A stretch of 19,762 nucleotides of DNA from an uncultured Saprospiraceae bacterium (GCA_937926205.1 CALEYL010000035.1:1-19762); one strand, 5' to 3'; numbered from the stretch's first letter, positions 1 through 8,595 are shown. The notes: generated by a model not told the origin, from the letters alone. Numbers and translations are program-made.

Positions 1-36
1 GAAGGCTGGAGGCTCTACGATGTGTATAAACCGTAG
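1..36 (+). CDS. possible 3' end of an upstream gene (partial)
   Basis: Frame 1 is open from the window edge and reads EGWRLYDVYKP before a TAG at 34-36. The aromatic-rich, charged composition looks like a natural C-terminus, and GC-rich repeat DNA begins immediately after the stop. Eleven residues are too few to name a family. It could equally be a chance open stretch; the sequence upstream of the window would settle it. Confidence 0.3.
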   Translation, partial: EGWRLYDVYKP

Positions 37-291
37 CTGCCGGCAGGCAGGGTAGGCGGTAGACGAAGCATCCTGCTCAATGAAAGCAGTGTGCTAACCT
101 TTCTACTTTAACCTTGAAAATGGTAGAGGGTAGGCGGGCCGGCAGGCAGGGTGGACGGAGTAGAATGTTTCAAAAAGCAGGCTGCCTACTTTAACCTTTA
201 CCCCCCGCTTTAGCGGGACAAGCTTTTATCCTTTAACCTTGTTGACTTACTTTAAAACGACCAACATTCATTCACACATAAATTTACACTC
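37..291. other. repeat-rich intergenic region
   Basis: No credible gene is seen here. The stretch carries two exact copies of GCCGGCAGGCAGGG (39-52 and 138-151), three exact copies of CTTTAACCTT (106-115, 189-198, 231-240) and a small hairpin CCCGC-TTTA-GCGGG (204-217). A weak match to a Bacteroidota -7 box, TAAATTTA, lies at 279-286 just before the start codon at 292, but no -33 box is found at proper spacing. Confidence 0.6.
39..151. repeat. two copies of the GCCGGCAGGCAGGG repeat
   Basis: Identical 14-mers lie at 39-52 and 138-151, each followed by a related G-rich tail (taggcggtag and tggacggagtag). The 12-base core CCGGCAGGCAGG recurs at 8763-8774 and 13916-13927, always outside genes. 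The core is partly self-complementary (GCCGGC). The copies look like members of a genome-dispersed intergenic repeat. Confidence 0.6.
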
Positions 292-1362
292 ATGAGAGAT
301 CAGTACTATCAACCGCCGTATCGGGAACGCGGCAACAACCGTTTGTTCAGTCTGCTTGGGCTGATTTTTGCCGGTATTCTGGCCATTGGATTGCTCAGCA
401 AAGCAGGCGTCAAAATCAAATTACCCACATCGGAAAGCTCAGGCATCATGAGCGCAACATTGGGGGATGGAGAAGTTGCTGAAAATGGCGATGTCGTCGT
501 TCTTCCGCCGAAAGGAGACAAAGGCACGGAATACGATTCGGATTTTGTGCCGAAAACGCCACGCGACAGATCTTCCCGCGCATCAGAACGAACGCGGAAA
601 CCGGGTAATGCGGTTGATGCGGAAGCCTGGATCGAGCGCTTTTCAGAAACGGCGATACAGCAGGCGGTGAGCAAAGGCATTCCTGCAGGCATAGCCCTTG
701 CCGTTGGCCTTGTAGAAATGCAATCGGGAAAATCCATCAACAACTGGAGTGATTTTATGAGCCGGGTCATCAAACCTCTGATTAAGCTGAAAGAGCAATC
801 AGGCGATCTGCGTTCTTATTTCAAATATTCTGCAAACAGCGACCGCTGGGCGCAGGGTTTGGGTCAGGCCGATTTATACGCCGTCAATACCTTGAAAAAA
901 ACAATGTCGCAGTACGACCTGAGTGCTTACGACCAGCAGGTGAAGGAGCGTTTAGAGCGCGAAGAAGAGATCGAGCGGCAGGCAGAATACGTGGGCAATG
1001 AAGTGACGGCTTCCATCCGCAAGAAGTCGCGCAGCGCCGCTGTAGAAGACGATGAAACGACTGCGCCAAACGCCAGCAACCGCTACAACGAAATCGTGGG
1101 GCAGGAAGTGGCGAAAGCGGTGGCCCGCAAAAAACTGAAAAGCGGTCAATATATCAGCGAAGAGGATCTGAGCCGGTTGGTGGAAGAAACCGACCAGGAA
1201 ACGGCAAAAACACTGAAAAGCAACCTCGCCTTTCCGGGCCGCAAAGTGAATCCCAACCATCCCCAGGCTTCAAAAAAACTGGACATCACCGATCCGAAAA
1301 ACAGCCAGGCAAGGGAAGATTTGTACCAGCGTAAGCTGAAGGAGCAGCGGGCTAAGAGTTAG
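292..1362 (+). CDS. membrane-anchored protein with degenerate glucosaminidase-like domain
   Basis: The 356-residue product has a short cytoplasmic N-terminus, one hydrophobic segment at about residues 19-35, and then a polar, probably periplasmic, region. Residues 112-150 (WIERFSETAI, then GIPAGIALAVGLVEMQSG) resemble the start of the FlgJ-type endo-beta-N-acetylglucosaminidase domain (a pattern like IPASITLAQGLLESGAG), with E142 at the expected catalytic glutamate. Residues 185-214 (ending QYDLSAYD) resemble the end of that domain. The central part seems shortened, so enzymatic activity is doubtful. The C-terminal 140 residues are highly charged and low in complexity. The start is the ATG at 292. 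The gene stands alone and ends at a strong terminator. A role at the cell wall is inference from the domain resemblance; this could be a purely structural relative. Confidence 0.75.
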   Translation: MRDQYYQPPYRERGNNRLFSLLGLIFAGILAIGLLSKAGVKIKLPTSESSGIMSATLGDGEVAENGDVVVLPPKGDKGTEYDSDFVPKTPRDRSSRASERTRKPGNAVDAEAWIERFSETAIQQAVSKGIPAGIALAVGLVEMQSGKSINNWSDFMSRVIKPLIKLKEQSGDLRSYFKYSANSDRWAQGLGQADLYAVNTLKKTMSQYDLSAYDQQVKERLEREEEIERQAEYVGNEVTASIRKKSRSAAVEDDETTAPNASNRYNEIVGQEVAKAVARKKLKSGQYISEEDLSRLVEETDQETAKTLKSNLAFPGRKVNPNHPQASKKLDITDPKNSQAREDLYQRKLKEQRAKS

Positions 1363-1424
1363 TATTCGATTACAAATATTCGGGGTGCGCTGCACCTGCA
1401 AGCTTTCAAAATGTAGCTGAAATG

Positions 1425-1465
1425 ACATGAGACATCCAAAAATTCTGGATGTCTCATGTTTTTTT
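1425..1465 (+). terminator. strong rho-independent terminator
   Basis: A perfect 14-bp stem pairs 1425-1438 with 1446-1459 around a 7-nt loop. A run of seven T (1459-1465) starts at the last stem base. It lies about 60 bp after the stop of the 292-1362 gene and is oriented to end its transcript. Confidence 0.9.
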
Positions 1466-1526
1466 CTTCCGATGAAGGATATTTTTCAACGAAAGGCCAG
1501 ACTTTGGCAATAGGCGAGGTTACCTG

Positions 1527-1549
1527 TTTGCCCATTTGCCTTTTGCCCC
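1527..1549. repeat. TTTGCC-type short repeat run after the adaptor gene
   Basis: The plus strand carries TTTGCCCATTTGCC followed by TTTTGCCCC, ending at the stop codon of the minus-strand adaptor gene. On the minus strand this is a run of GGCAAA units directly after the stop. A closely similar run follows the minus-strand gene that ends at 17492. Confidence 0.5.
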
Positions 1550-2974
1550 TTACTCCTTCTCGTCCTTCTTAAAGAAGTCGTCTTCTTTCGTCTTAATCAC
1601 CTTATCGCCCTGCTTCAGTTTGCGGGCAACGACGGTATAGGGGCCTTTTACGACCTCGTCGCCTTCCTTAACGCCTGAGAGCACCTGAATATAGGTGTCG
1701 TCCTGAATGCCGGTTTTTACTTCCGACATGATTACAGAATCGCCAGAGGCGATGAAAATGACTTCCAGAAGGTCCTTGTTGTCCTCTTCTTTGGTATCTT
1801 TTGTTGAAGCCATACTGTCTTCCTCATCATTACTCACTTTTACCTTTTTGACGTCACCCGTTTTTTTATCCCGGGTCGTTACCGACTGGATCGGGATGCT
1901 CAGGGCATCTTTAATGACTTCAGTATTGATCTCTACAGAAGCGGACATACCCGGGTGGAAAGGGTGTTTTTTGCCTTTTGCAATCAGATCCTGATAAGAA
2001 ACCGGATCTACGCTGATGCGCACTTCGAAGTTGGTGACCTGGTCGCTGGTCAGGGATGCCGTTGCAAGTCCGGAACCGGTAGCCGAACTGGCAATTTGGG
2101 TTACTTTGCCTTTGAATTTGCGACCGATATAGGCATCTACTTCGATTTCTGCGTCGTCGCCGAGCGTTACCCGCGGAATGTCGTTTTCACTCACATCCAC
2201 GCGAACTTCCATGGCGTTCAGATTGGCGATGCGCATGAGTTCCGTACCCGTCATTTGAATCGTACCGACCACGCGCTCTCCTTTTTCCACATTCAGTGCG
2301 GAGACGATGCCGTTCATGGGGGCGTAAATGGTGGTACGGCGCAGGCTGGTTTGCAATTCTTTCAAACCGGCGACGGAACTTTCTACTGAAAATTTAGCGG
2401 CTTTGGCGCTTTCTTCACCCGAGCGGATGTTGGCGACTGCTGCACGCTGGTTGGCCTCCAGCTGACGAACGGTGGCCAGAGAAGCGTCGAAATCGGCGTC
2501 TGAGATCACACCTTCTTTTTTCAGCTTTTCATTGCGCTTGTGGATCTCTTTTGCGTTGATCAGCTGTGCGTCGATCTGTTCTTTCTGTGCTTTGGCAGAC
2601 TCGATCTGTGAATACGCATTGGCCAATTGCGCTTTGGAGCTGTTAACGCCGGCAAGGCCGCGCTCTACCTGAGATTCGTATGCGTCCGGATCAATTTTTG
2701 CCAACAATTGCCCGTTGACAACCGAGTCGCCTTCTTCAACGTATAATTCTACAACTTCACCGGATACATCAGAACTGATTTTGACTTCCGTTTGCGGGAA
2801 TACTTTTCCGCTTGCAGCTACGATTTCTTTAATTACCCGGCGTTCGGCTTTTTCTACAAAAACCTTTTCGCCCACGGGTTTCATTCTTTGCTGTACTGCG
2901 ACCAGCGCTATCAGCACCACGATGACGCCTGCAAGGATGTAAATGAAGGTATTCCTGCCTTTTCGCTTTGCCAT
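1550..2974 (-). CDS. HlyD/MacA-type periplasmic adaptor subunit of a tripartite efflux pump
   Basis: The product (474 residues) is a membrane-fusion protein bridging an inner-membrane transporter and a TolC channel. Residues 9-27 form an N-terminal membrane anchor. Residues 55-97 (SGKVFPQTEVKISSDVSGEV...GQLLAKIDP) are the first half of the biotinyl-lipoyl-like domain. A helical hairpin follows to about residue 210. The return half contains TTIYAPMNGIVSALNVEKGE, and beta-barrel and membrane-proximal domains follow. Around residues 370-400 there is a strongly charged insertion (KKTGDVKKVKVSNDEEDS and onward), which makes the protein longer than the usual 350-420 residues. It lies 78 bp downstream of tolC on the same strand, consistent with one operon. 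The pump itself is not encoded next to it. The MacA-like subtype, normally paired with an ABC permease, is inferred and the substrate is unknown. Confidence 0.92.
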   Translation of the reverse strand: MAKRKGRNTFIYILAGVIVVLIALVAVQQRMKPVGEKVFVEKAERRVIKEIVAASGKVFPQTEVKISSDVSGEVVELYVEEGDSVVNGQLLAKIDPDAYESQVERGLAGVNSSKAQLANAYSQIESAKAQKEQIDAQLINAKEIHKRNEKLKKEGVISDADFDASLATVRQLEANQRAAVANIRSGEESAKAAKFSVESSVAGLKELQTSLRRTTIYAPMNGIVSALNVEKGERVVGTIQMTGTELMRIANLNAMEVRVDVSENDIPRVTLGDDAEIEVDAYIGRKFKGKVTQIASSATGSGLATASLTSDQVTNFEVRISVDPVSYQDLIAKGKKHPFHPGMSASVEINTEVIKDALSIPIQSVTTRDKKTGDVKKVKVSNDEEDSMASTKDTKEEDNKDLLEVIFIASGDSVIMSEVKTGIQDDTYIQVLSGVKEGDEVVKGPYTVVARKLKQGDKVIKTKEDDFFKKDEKE

Positions 2975-3052
2975 TTTTTTAAAATTTTATTGCCGGAGTT
3001 TGTTTCCGGATTTTTTCGTAAAAACAATAGTCCACTTTTCTGATCAACCTTA

Positions 3053-4507
3053 TTAATTCAGGCTCAGGGGTTTACCCAGGTAGAAATCCACCACTTTCAG
3101 GTTGAAAAGGTATTGGTATTTGGCCTGAATGAGCGTCACCTGCGCCTGATCGAGCAGGTTACGCGCATTGGTAAACTCCAATGAGTTGATGCCGCCAAGG
3201 TCAAAGCGCTTTTGAGCGTTGTCGAAAGCCGCCTGTGCCGCTTCGACGCTGCGCAACGCTGCCTGGTGAGACAGTTTGGCTGCCCGTGCGCTGGCAATTG
3301 CCTGCTGAACATTGGTTTTTAGGGTTTGCTCTGCCTGACGGTTGATTACTTCCCGATTCAGTACACCCAAACGCGCGCGTTCCACAGCGAGGCTGTTTCT
3401 GCTGTTGTTGTAAATCGGTACGCGGAGGCTGATGCCTACACTCTGACCAAAGTTTTCGTTGAGCTGGTCTGTGTAGCTTTTTTTCGGGAAAGTGACCCCT
3501 TCCAGCGAAAATTCAGTTAGTGAAGCGTCCAAACCATCAATGCGCACCGGCCTTGGCGTACCTGGGACCAGGCTTGCATTGTCCAGATTTGGATGTAAGA
3601 AATCTCTCGATACTGAAGAGTAATAAGTATTCAGGCTGCCAAACAGGGTTATGGTGGGCAAAGCGCCTGCCCGCGCGATGGACTCATCCAGCATGGCGCT
3701 TTGGGAGCGTAGCGCATTGGCGCGAATGTTGGGCTGGTTGCCCAGCGCCACATTGTAGACTTCACTAAGAGTAAATGCTTCCGGATTGGCATCAGCAGGA
3801 ATCACGACATCCGGGCGAACAATGCGAATGTCTGTGTTGGGATCAAGCTGAAGGAATTGTTTGAGGGTTAAGTAATTGATGTCGACGGCATTGCGGGCTT
3901 CGATAACTGCCTGCTCGTCGCGTGCCGTTTGCGCCAAAAAATCAAGCCGCTCATTGCTGGGGCGGGTGCCGGCACGGATGAGTTTATCGGTTTGGTCTAA
4001 TTGAAAACGGGACAATTCGAGCCGCTTTTCTGCATTTTCCAATTGCTCTTCTGACAAAAGTACATTGAGGTAAGCATTGGCAACTTGGAGCGAAATGGTG
4101 TTGACCGCGTCATCAGCGTCCAGTTTGGATGCTTCCAGGTCTATTTTGCTTTGCTTAATGCTGTTGTTGATTGAATTGCCATTGTAAAGCGTAACACCGG
4201 CATCTACAGAGAAGCTATTGGAACCGATTGTTTCGTTGTTAAAGGTGTTGGTGGTCGGGTCGATGGTACGACCAAACTGCAAGCCCGTGGTACCGCCCGC
4301 ATTCAGATTGGGCAGCCGGTTCGCCCGGTTTTGCTTATAGGTCAATTCCGATAAACCAATCGAGTATTGAGCCTGTTTTACTGCCAGGCTGTTCTGCCGG
4401 GCATGAAGGATGCTTTTTTCGAGAGTCCAGGACTCCTGAGCCAAAGCGCTGCCAGAGCCGGTTAGTAAAATAGCCGTGATGGCGATGAGGGTGATTCTCT
4501 GTAACAT
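3053..4507 (-). CDS. TolC family outer-membrane efflux channel
   Basis: This 484-residue protein has a clear signal peptide (residues 1-23, ending SALA before QESW) and the duplicated outer-membrane efflux protein (OEP) fold of TolC. The first repeat begins with WTLEKSILHARQNSLAVKQA. The second begins near residue 246 with TLSEVYNVALGNQPNIRANA and contains the typical VGISLRVPIYNN turn. The C-terminal helix carries the usual LEFTNARNLLDQAQVTLIQA pattern. It forms the outer-membrane exit duct for the adaptor encoded directly downstream. Length and layout are normal for the family. The ATG at 4507 is supported by the signal peptide. Upstream is a 181-bp divergent region; only a weak -7-like TAAATTCG is visible there. 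Confidence 0.93.
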   Translation of the reverse strand: MLQRITLIAITAILLTGSGSALAQESWTLEKSILHARQNSLAVKQAQYSIGLSELTYKQNRANRLPNLNAGGTTGLQFGRTIDPTTNTFNNETIGSNSFSVDAGVTLYNGNSINNSIKQSKIDLEASKLDADDAVNTISLQVANAYLNVLLSEEQLENAEKRLELSRFQLDQTDKLIRAGTRPSNERLDFLAQTARDEQAVIEARNAVDINYLTLKQFLQLDPNTDIRIVRPDVVIPADANPEAFTLSEVYNVALGNQPNIRANALRSQSAMLDESIARAGALPTITLFGSLNTYYSSVSRDFLHPNLDNASLVPGTPRPVRIDGLDASLTEFSLEGVTFPKKSYTDQLNENFGQSVGISLRVPIYNNSRNSLAVERARLGVLNREVINRQAEQTLKTNVQQAIASARAAKLSHQAALRSVEAAQAAFDNAQKRFDLGGINSLEFTNARNLLDQAQVTLIQAKYQYLFNLKVVDFYLGKPLSLN

Positions 4508-4688
4508 GCTTAATCCGAATTTATTTTTTAATAAGACACTATCCTTGGTGGATCGACTCCATAGCTTAAAGCCGGATATTCGACTTGTTCGCTAACAAAC
4601 GTCAATAGTAGAAAAAATGACCCTGTAATGACGAATTATTTATATCAAGTTAGATTTCCGATGGATAAAGGTTTGATTTCTTTGCACC

Positions 4689-6047
4689 ATGGACAAAATT
4701 CCGATGAAAGTATTGGTTCCGTTTGAACGGCCTGATTGGCGTTTATGCCTCCTTGCCGTATGGATGTTCGTGCTTACTGCTTACCTCGGTTATGGATTGG
4801 AGCGCACCGATACCTTTTTGCTGATGGGGGGATACGGCCTTTTATTTGCCGCTTATATTTATGTACTGCGGCAGTCTCATTCGGAAGGCCAGGTCCGCTT
4901 TTTTGTCCTTCTTGGCATCCTGCTCCGGCTGGCCCTGGTATTTGCTTTTCCCAACCTTTCTGATGACATTTATCGCTTCGTTTGGGATGGTCGGCTGATT
5001 ATTAATGGTTTAAATCCTTTCGATCAATTGCCATCGCAATACATTGCGGAAGCCACTCAGGTTCCCGGCCTGACGCAGGAATTGTTTGAAAAACTAAATT
5101 CTCCTGACTATTATACCATCTACCCCCCCGTAGCTCAGGCGATATTTGCGATGGCCTGTTACCTCGCGCCGGAAAGCGTGGCAGGTAGCGCACTGATCAT
5201 GAAAATCGTTTTGCTGGCTGCTGAAACGGGCACTTTGTTTCTGTTGATGCGCCTGCTGGCTCATTTTGAGTTGCCTGCTTCCCGCGTACTGATTTACGCG
5301 CTGAACCCCCTGATGATTATTGAAATATGCGGGAATCTGCACTTTGAAGGTTTGATGGTGTTTTTTCTGATCCTGGCATTTTACGGATTGCGCCAAAATA
5401 AGATGGCACAGGCGGCATTGGCAATGGCCCTTTCCATTGCGTCCAAACTCCTGCCCTTGTTGTTTTTTCCTTTGCTCATCAGGCGATTGGGCTGGAAACG
5501 GGCATTCTTATTTTTTACGCTGACCGGCCTGCTGGTTTTGCTTTTTTTCGCGCCTTTGCTCAATACCATTTTCATCAACAACTTCGGCGCCAGCCTGAAT
5601 CTCTATTTTCGGCAATTTGAGTTTAATGCAGGGTTGTATTACCTGTTGCGTGATATTGGCAAGGACTATTCCGGGCAAAATCTGATCCGCTATATTGGCC
5701 CGGCGCTGGGGGCTTTAACCGCTTTGGTGGTATTGCTTAAAGCCCTTTTTGAGCGTCGGGATACCTGGGAGAGCCTGCCGGCAGCGGCTTTGTTTGCCAG
5801 CACCGTATATCTGGTTTTTGCCACTACCGTACATCCCTGGTACCTCGCGTTGCCTTTGGTTTGGAGTTTATTTACCAAATGGCGTTACCCCCTTATCTGG
5901 ACCGGCCTTATTTTTCTGACCTATGCCGGATATGGGCAAAAGGGCTACGAAGTTCCTTATGGGTTCATCACCCTTGAATACCTCGGCGTGCTGACCTGGT
6001 TAATTCTGGAAAGCCGGTTTAAATTTTCGATTTCCATTCCGAAATAG
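4689..6047 (+). CDS. polytopic glycosyltransferase, GT87/mannosyltransferase-like
   Basis: The product (452 residues) is an integral membrane protein with about ten hydrophobic segments. After the second or third helix it carries the diagnostic loop LSDDIYRFVWDGR (residues 90-102, acidic pair D92-D93) followed by NGLNPF, then YYTIYPPVAQAIF. This pattern is typical of GT-C fold transferases that use polyprenol-phosphate sugars, such as the GT87/DUF2029 and MptB-like mannosyltransferases. It probably adds a sugar to a lipid or cell-surface glycan on the outer face of the inner membrane; the exact sugar is not predictable. The ATG at 4689 sits 5 nt after a -7-like box TTTCTTTG (4677-4684), which would give an almost leaderless message; M6 is an alternative start. 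Its 3' end overlaps the convergent DUF2911 gene by 29 bp. Confidence 0.82.
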   Translation: MDKIPMKVLVPFERPDWRLCLLAVWMFVLTAYLGYGLERTDTFLLMGGYGLLFAAYIYVLRQSHSEGQVRFFVLLGILLRLALVFAFPNLSDDIYRFVWDGRLIINGLNPFDQLPSQYIAEATQVPGLTQELFEKLNSPDYYTIYPPVAQAIFAMACYLAPESVAGSALIMKIVLLAAETGTLFLLMRLLAHFELPASRVLIYALNPLMIIEICGNLHFEGLMVFFLILAFYGLRQNKMAQAALAMALSIASKLLPLLFFPLLIRRLGWKRAFLFFTLTGLLVLLFFAPLLNTIFINNFGASLNLYFRQFEFNAGLYYLLRDIGKDYSGQNLIRYIGPALGALTALVVLLKALFERRDTWESLPAAALFASTVYLVFATTVHPWYLALPLVWSLFTKWRYPLIWTGLIFLTYAGYGQKGYEVPYGFITLEYLGVLTWLILESRFKFSISIPK

Positions 6048-6909
6048 CCTGCTCAATATGGGCTTTGGTGTTGGCATAAAAGCTGTCGGCAGCATTATTT
6101 TTGCCGGCGTCTATGGATTTATTGGCACTGCTGACTGCCTGACGGTATTCGCCTTTTTTTGCCAAGACCTGCGCTTTGACCCACCAATTCCAGGAATGGT
6201 TGAGCATGCTGGTAGACAGGTTGGCATATTTCAGGGCCTGATCCAGGTAGTGCTCATCACCACTGTTGACGAGGAAATCGGCAGCCTGGGTGTATAATTC
6301 CCATTTCCGGTCTTCCGATGCCTTAGAAATCGTCGATTCCATATTGTCCAGAACCTGGCGAATCACATCCGTTTCCACATGAATGAAAACCTGTTTGTTT
6401 TCCCACCACATCCGGATGTAACCTTTGCCCAGACCTGCATCAGAGAGGTGGTAACTCAGGCGTTCCTCCAGGTAATCGGCTGTTTTTACCTGCACGGGTG
6501 TCCGGAGGGCATCCTCACTTTCATCGTAGCTATACGCCCCCCACTGATCGGAAGAACGGTTGAAGATAGCGGTCCATGTGGCGCCTTCCAGCGGAATGAG
6601 AAAAAAAGTATACTTGCCTTTCGGCAGATACTGGCCTTCTATCCTGACGTCCGTGCTGACTTCGATGGTGGTCGCTTCGTTGGCGCCGGCCCGCCAAATC
6701 TGATTGTATGGAACGAGATTGCCCCAAATGCTGCGCCCGTTTACTGCGGGACTGGAATAACGGATGGTGATATCCGTCAGTCCCACAGTGTAGGATACGC
6801 TGGCGCGGGGGCTTTTTCGGGGCAGTTCAACCTGGCCCGAAACCGGATTTGTGTAAACAAATAAAAATGCAACCAATGCAATGGCGCAAATGGCGGGTAT
6901 ACTTTTCAT
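6019..6909 (-). CDS. secreted DUF2911 protein with C-terminal TPR-like region
   Basis: The product (296 residues) starts with a signal peptide (residues 1-25, ending VSG before QVE). Residues 30-175 match the DUF2911 family, which is common in Bacteroidota: PRKSPRASVSYTVGLTDITI, then YSSPAVNGRSIWG, VPYNQIWRAGANEATTIEVS, LPKGKYTFFLIP and WTAIFNRSSDQWGAYSY. The family's function is unknown. Residues 195-290 are helical and resemble tetratricopeptide repeats (AADFLVNSGDEHYLDQALKYA, then WWVKAQVLAKKGEYRQAVSS). It is probably periplasmic. A -7-like TATCTTCG (minus strand, 6938-6931) lies about 22 nt before the start codon without an obvious -33 box. The last codons lie inside the 3' end of the convergent glycosyltransferase gene. 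Confidence 0.88.
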   Translation of the reverse strand: MKSIPAICAIALVAFLFVYTNPVSGQVELPRKSPRASVSYTVGLTDITIRYSSPAVNGRSIWGNLVPYNQIWRAGANEATTIEVSTDVRIEGQYLPKGKYTFFLIPLEGATWTAIFNRSSDQWGAYSYDESEDALRTPVQVKTADYLEERLSYHLSDAGLGKGYIRMWWENKQVFIHVETDVIRQVLDNMESTISKASEDRKWELYTQAADFLVNSGDEHYLDQALKYANLSTSMLNHSWNWWVKAQVLAKKGEYRQAVSSANKSIDAGKNNAADSFYANTKAHIEQAISEWKSKI

Positions 6910-7013
6910 GACAGGCGTTTTTTTCTGGCGCGAAGATATGCTTACTAACTTAATTTTTGCCGCTCAGATTGTGCTCCCTGTTCATGAAATTGAGGAAAAT
7001 CTGATAACATTCG

Positions 7014-8468
7014 TTAGTGTTGGACTTCAGGGCCAGAACCATATTCTCCCCGCACGGCTTCTTCCAGCCAGTCTTTATTCGACAAAGGCTGAACGAGTTG
7101 TACCTGTCTGAGTAAATCGGCACTGCGCTGTTGGAAATGGCGGGCTGAAACCAGCGGTTTACATTGCCGCAGCTGGTATAATTTCCTGCTGAGTTTGACG
7201 AAGTTGGCATTCGACTTTTTCTGATAATCCGACAATTGATGGTTGCGCGACAGGAACTTGCGGGTAGCTTCAAGCAGGGCCATAAACGGCTCGGTTTCAT
7301 TAAGCGCAAAATAGCTTTTCATCTGTATGATCTTGGCCGAAAGGTGGTAGAAAGCATCCGTAAATTCCACGTTTTGCAGTTGTTGCAGGGCCGACGAATA
7401 TTCCCCCTTTTCGTAAAAAAGCGCAGCAAGGTTGTAATTGTATACATTGTGTTGTGCTTCCGGCTGCAGATACTCCCGGTAATGCTGTATGAAATCGCCT
7501 GTCCAGTCATACTCCCGAAGCCGGATTCCGGCGGTGATGATGTTGTTGTAAGCCCATTGGGATAGATGCCCGTTTTGGAGCAGGATGTTTTCCTGCAACA
7601 GCAATTTGTATAAATCCAGTACTTCGCGGTAATACGCCCCCTGTCCGGAGTTGATTTGCCGCACGCAATAGTTCAGGCAATAGTGGTAAAGCGACTGCAA
7701 TTCCTGTCTGGAAAAAAGCGCAATGTGCTCCGACAGCAGGTTTTTTAAGTCAAAATAATGATTGGCCTGGTCTTTTTCGCTCAGCATGAGCAGGGCCTGG
7801 AGGTAAACCTGAAGAATAGGAGATTGCTGAACAAGCTCGGGTTTTTGTTTCAGCCAGGCTAAAACCTCGGGTAAAAAATGGCATTCATACCGGGCCTGAA
7901 TGACGGTGTTGCGGCTGGCCATGTCGCAGGCAATGCGCAGTTTGTTGCAGTAATAATACAGATCAAAAGCGTCGGCGCCTTGCTGCAGGTGAACATTATA
8001 GCCGCGTTTGCCTTTTGCAAGGGCCGCCTCGTCGGCTTTTTCATGCAGGCGGTATTCGTGAAGATAGCCCTCGTAATGCTGTACAGGGATGCCCTTTTCA
8101 GCAAACCTTCCAACATCACTGTATAACTCCCGGTCCAGCAATTCGCCCAGCAATAATTCCCGTTTCAGGTGTGGCTGTGCCTGATATCGCTGGTGAGCCA
8201 GGAAATCATACAGCAATTGCAACAGGTCAGAAATGACATTATTCAGGGGCAATTCTGCGTAGCCATCTTTTTGGAAAACGTATTTGTAAACCTTCTTTTT
8301 TTCAAGCCCGGGATGCTCAAAATCAGGGGCAAATTGGAGCAAATGCGCGCAAAGCCTGCGTACTTTTTCATTTTTATTAAAAATAGGGGAGCTAACGTAA
8401 TCCGCAAAACGGGTACGTGCTTTTAAATCGAGTGTTTTTAAGACAATAAGCAGACGGGATCGGTGCAT
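7014..8468 (-). CDS. large helical protein of unknown function
   Basis: No family is recognised. The product is 484 residues from the ATG at 8468. A TTG at 8474 would add two residues, but the ATG fits better. There is no signal peptide or membrane segment, so it is probably cytoplasmic. The sequence is rich in Leu, Tyr, Gln and His and is almost wholly helical. Motifs such as YNYNLAALFYEKGEYSSALQ and AKIIQMKSYFALNETEPFMA suggest degenerate TPR-like repeats in the second half. The N-terminus (RLLIVLKTLDLKARTRFADY, then SPIFNKNEKVRRL) could be a separate helical bundle. It is transcribed from a near-consensus promoter (8492-8523) with a leader of about 20 nt. The intact frame and good promoter argue for a real, expressed gene. 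A scaffold or interaction role is only inference. Confidence 0.8.
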   Translation of the reverse strand: MHRSRLLIVLKTLDLKARTRFADYVSSPIFNKNEKVRRLCAHLLQFAPDFEHPGLEKKKVYKYVFQKDGYAELPLNNVISDLLQLLYDFLAHQRYQAQPHLKRELLLGELLDRELYSDVGRFAEKGIPVQHYEGYLHEYRLHEKADEAALAKGKRGYNVHLQQGADAFDLYYYCNKLRIACDMASRNTVIQARYECHFLPEVLAWLKQKPELVQQSPILQVYLQALLMLSEKDQANHYFDLKNLLSEHIALFSRQELQSLYHYCLNYCVRQINSGQGAYYREVLDLYKLLLQENILLQNGHLSQWAYNNIITAGIRLREYDWTGDFIQHYREYLQPEAQHNVYNYNLAALFYEKGEYSSALQQLQNVEFTDAFYHLSAKIIQMKSYFALNETEPFMALLEATRKFLSRNHQLSDYQKKSNANFVKLSRKLYQLRQCKPLVSARHFQQRSADLLRQVQLVQPLSNKDWLEEAVRGEYGSGPEVQH

Positions 8469-8491
8469 GATCAATCTATAGTTTATTATTA

Positions 8492-8523
8492 CAAATTTAT
8501 GATTAACAATAATTTAAAACAAA
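8492..8523 (-). promoter_or_regulatory. Bacteroidota-type promoter for the 7014-8468 gene
   Basis: On the minus strand a -33 element TTTG (8523-8520) is followed after 20 nt by a perfect -7 element TAAATTTG (8499-8492). This matches the known primary sigma consensus of Bacteroidota. The predicted transcript start near 8486 gives a leader of about 18 nt before the ATG at 8468. Confidence 0.75.
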
Positions 8524-8587
8524 TGAACATAGATAAATTTTCTATAAACTTTAAATAATGTACTTTCTCTTTCCTTATTCTGCGGTC

Positions 8588-8595
8588 TATCTTTG
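8588..8595 (+). promoter_or_regulatory. -7 box of a promoter for the cohesin gene
   Basis: TATCTTTG followed by TAGGG matches the Bacteroidota -7 consensus exactly. A clear TTTG at -33 is absent; TTTC around 8564 lies near the right distance. Transcription from here would create a leader of about 230 nt before the ATG at 8833, containing the folded element at 8626-8785. Confidence 0.55.

Noticed and set aside
309..773. 154-codon frame antisense to the glucosaminidase-like gene
   Set aside because: No recognisable features; the plus-strand product has a membrane anchor, a domain resemblance and a strong terminator.
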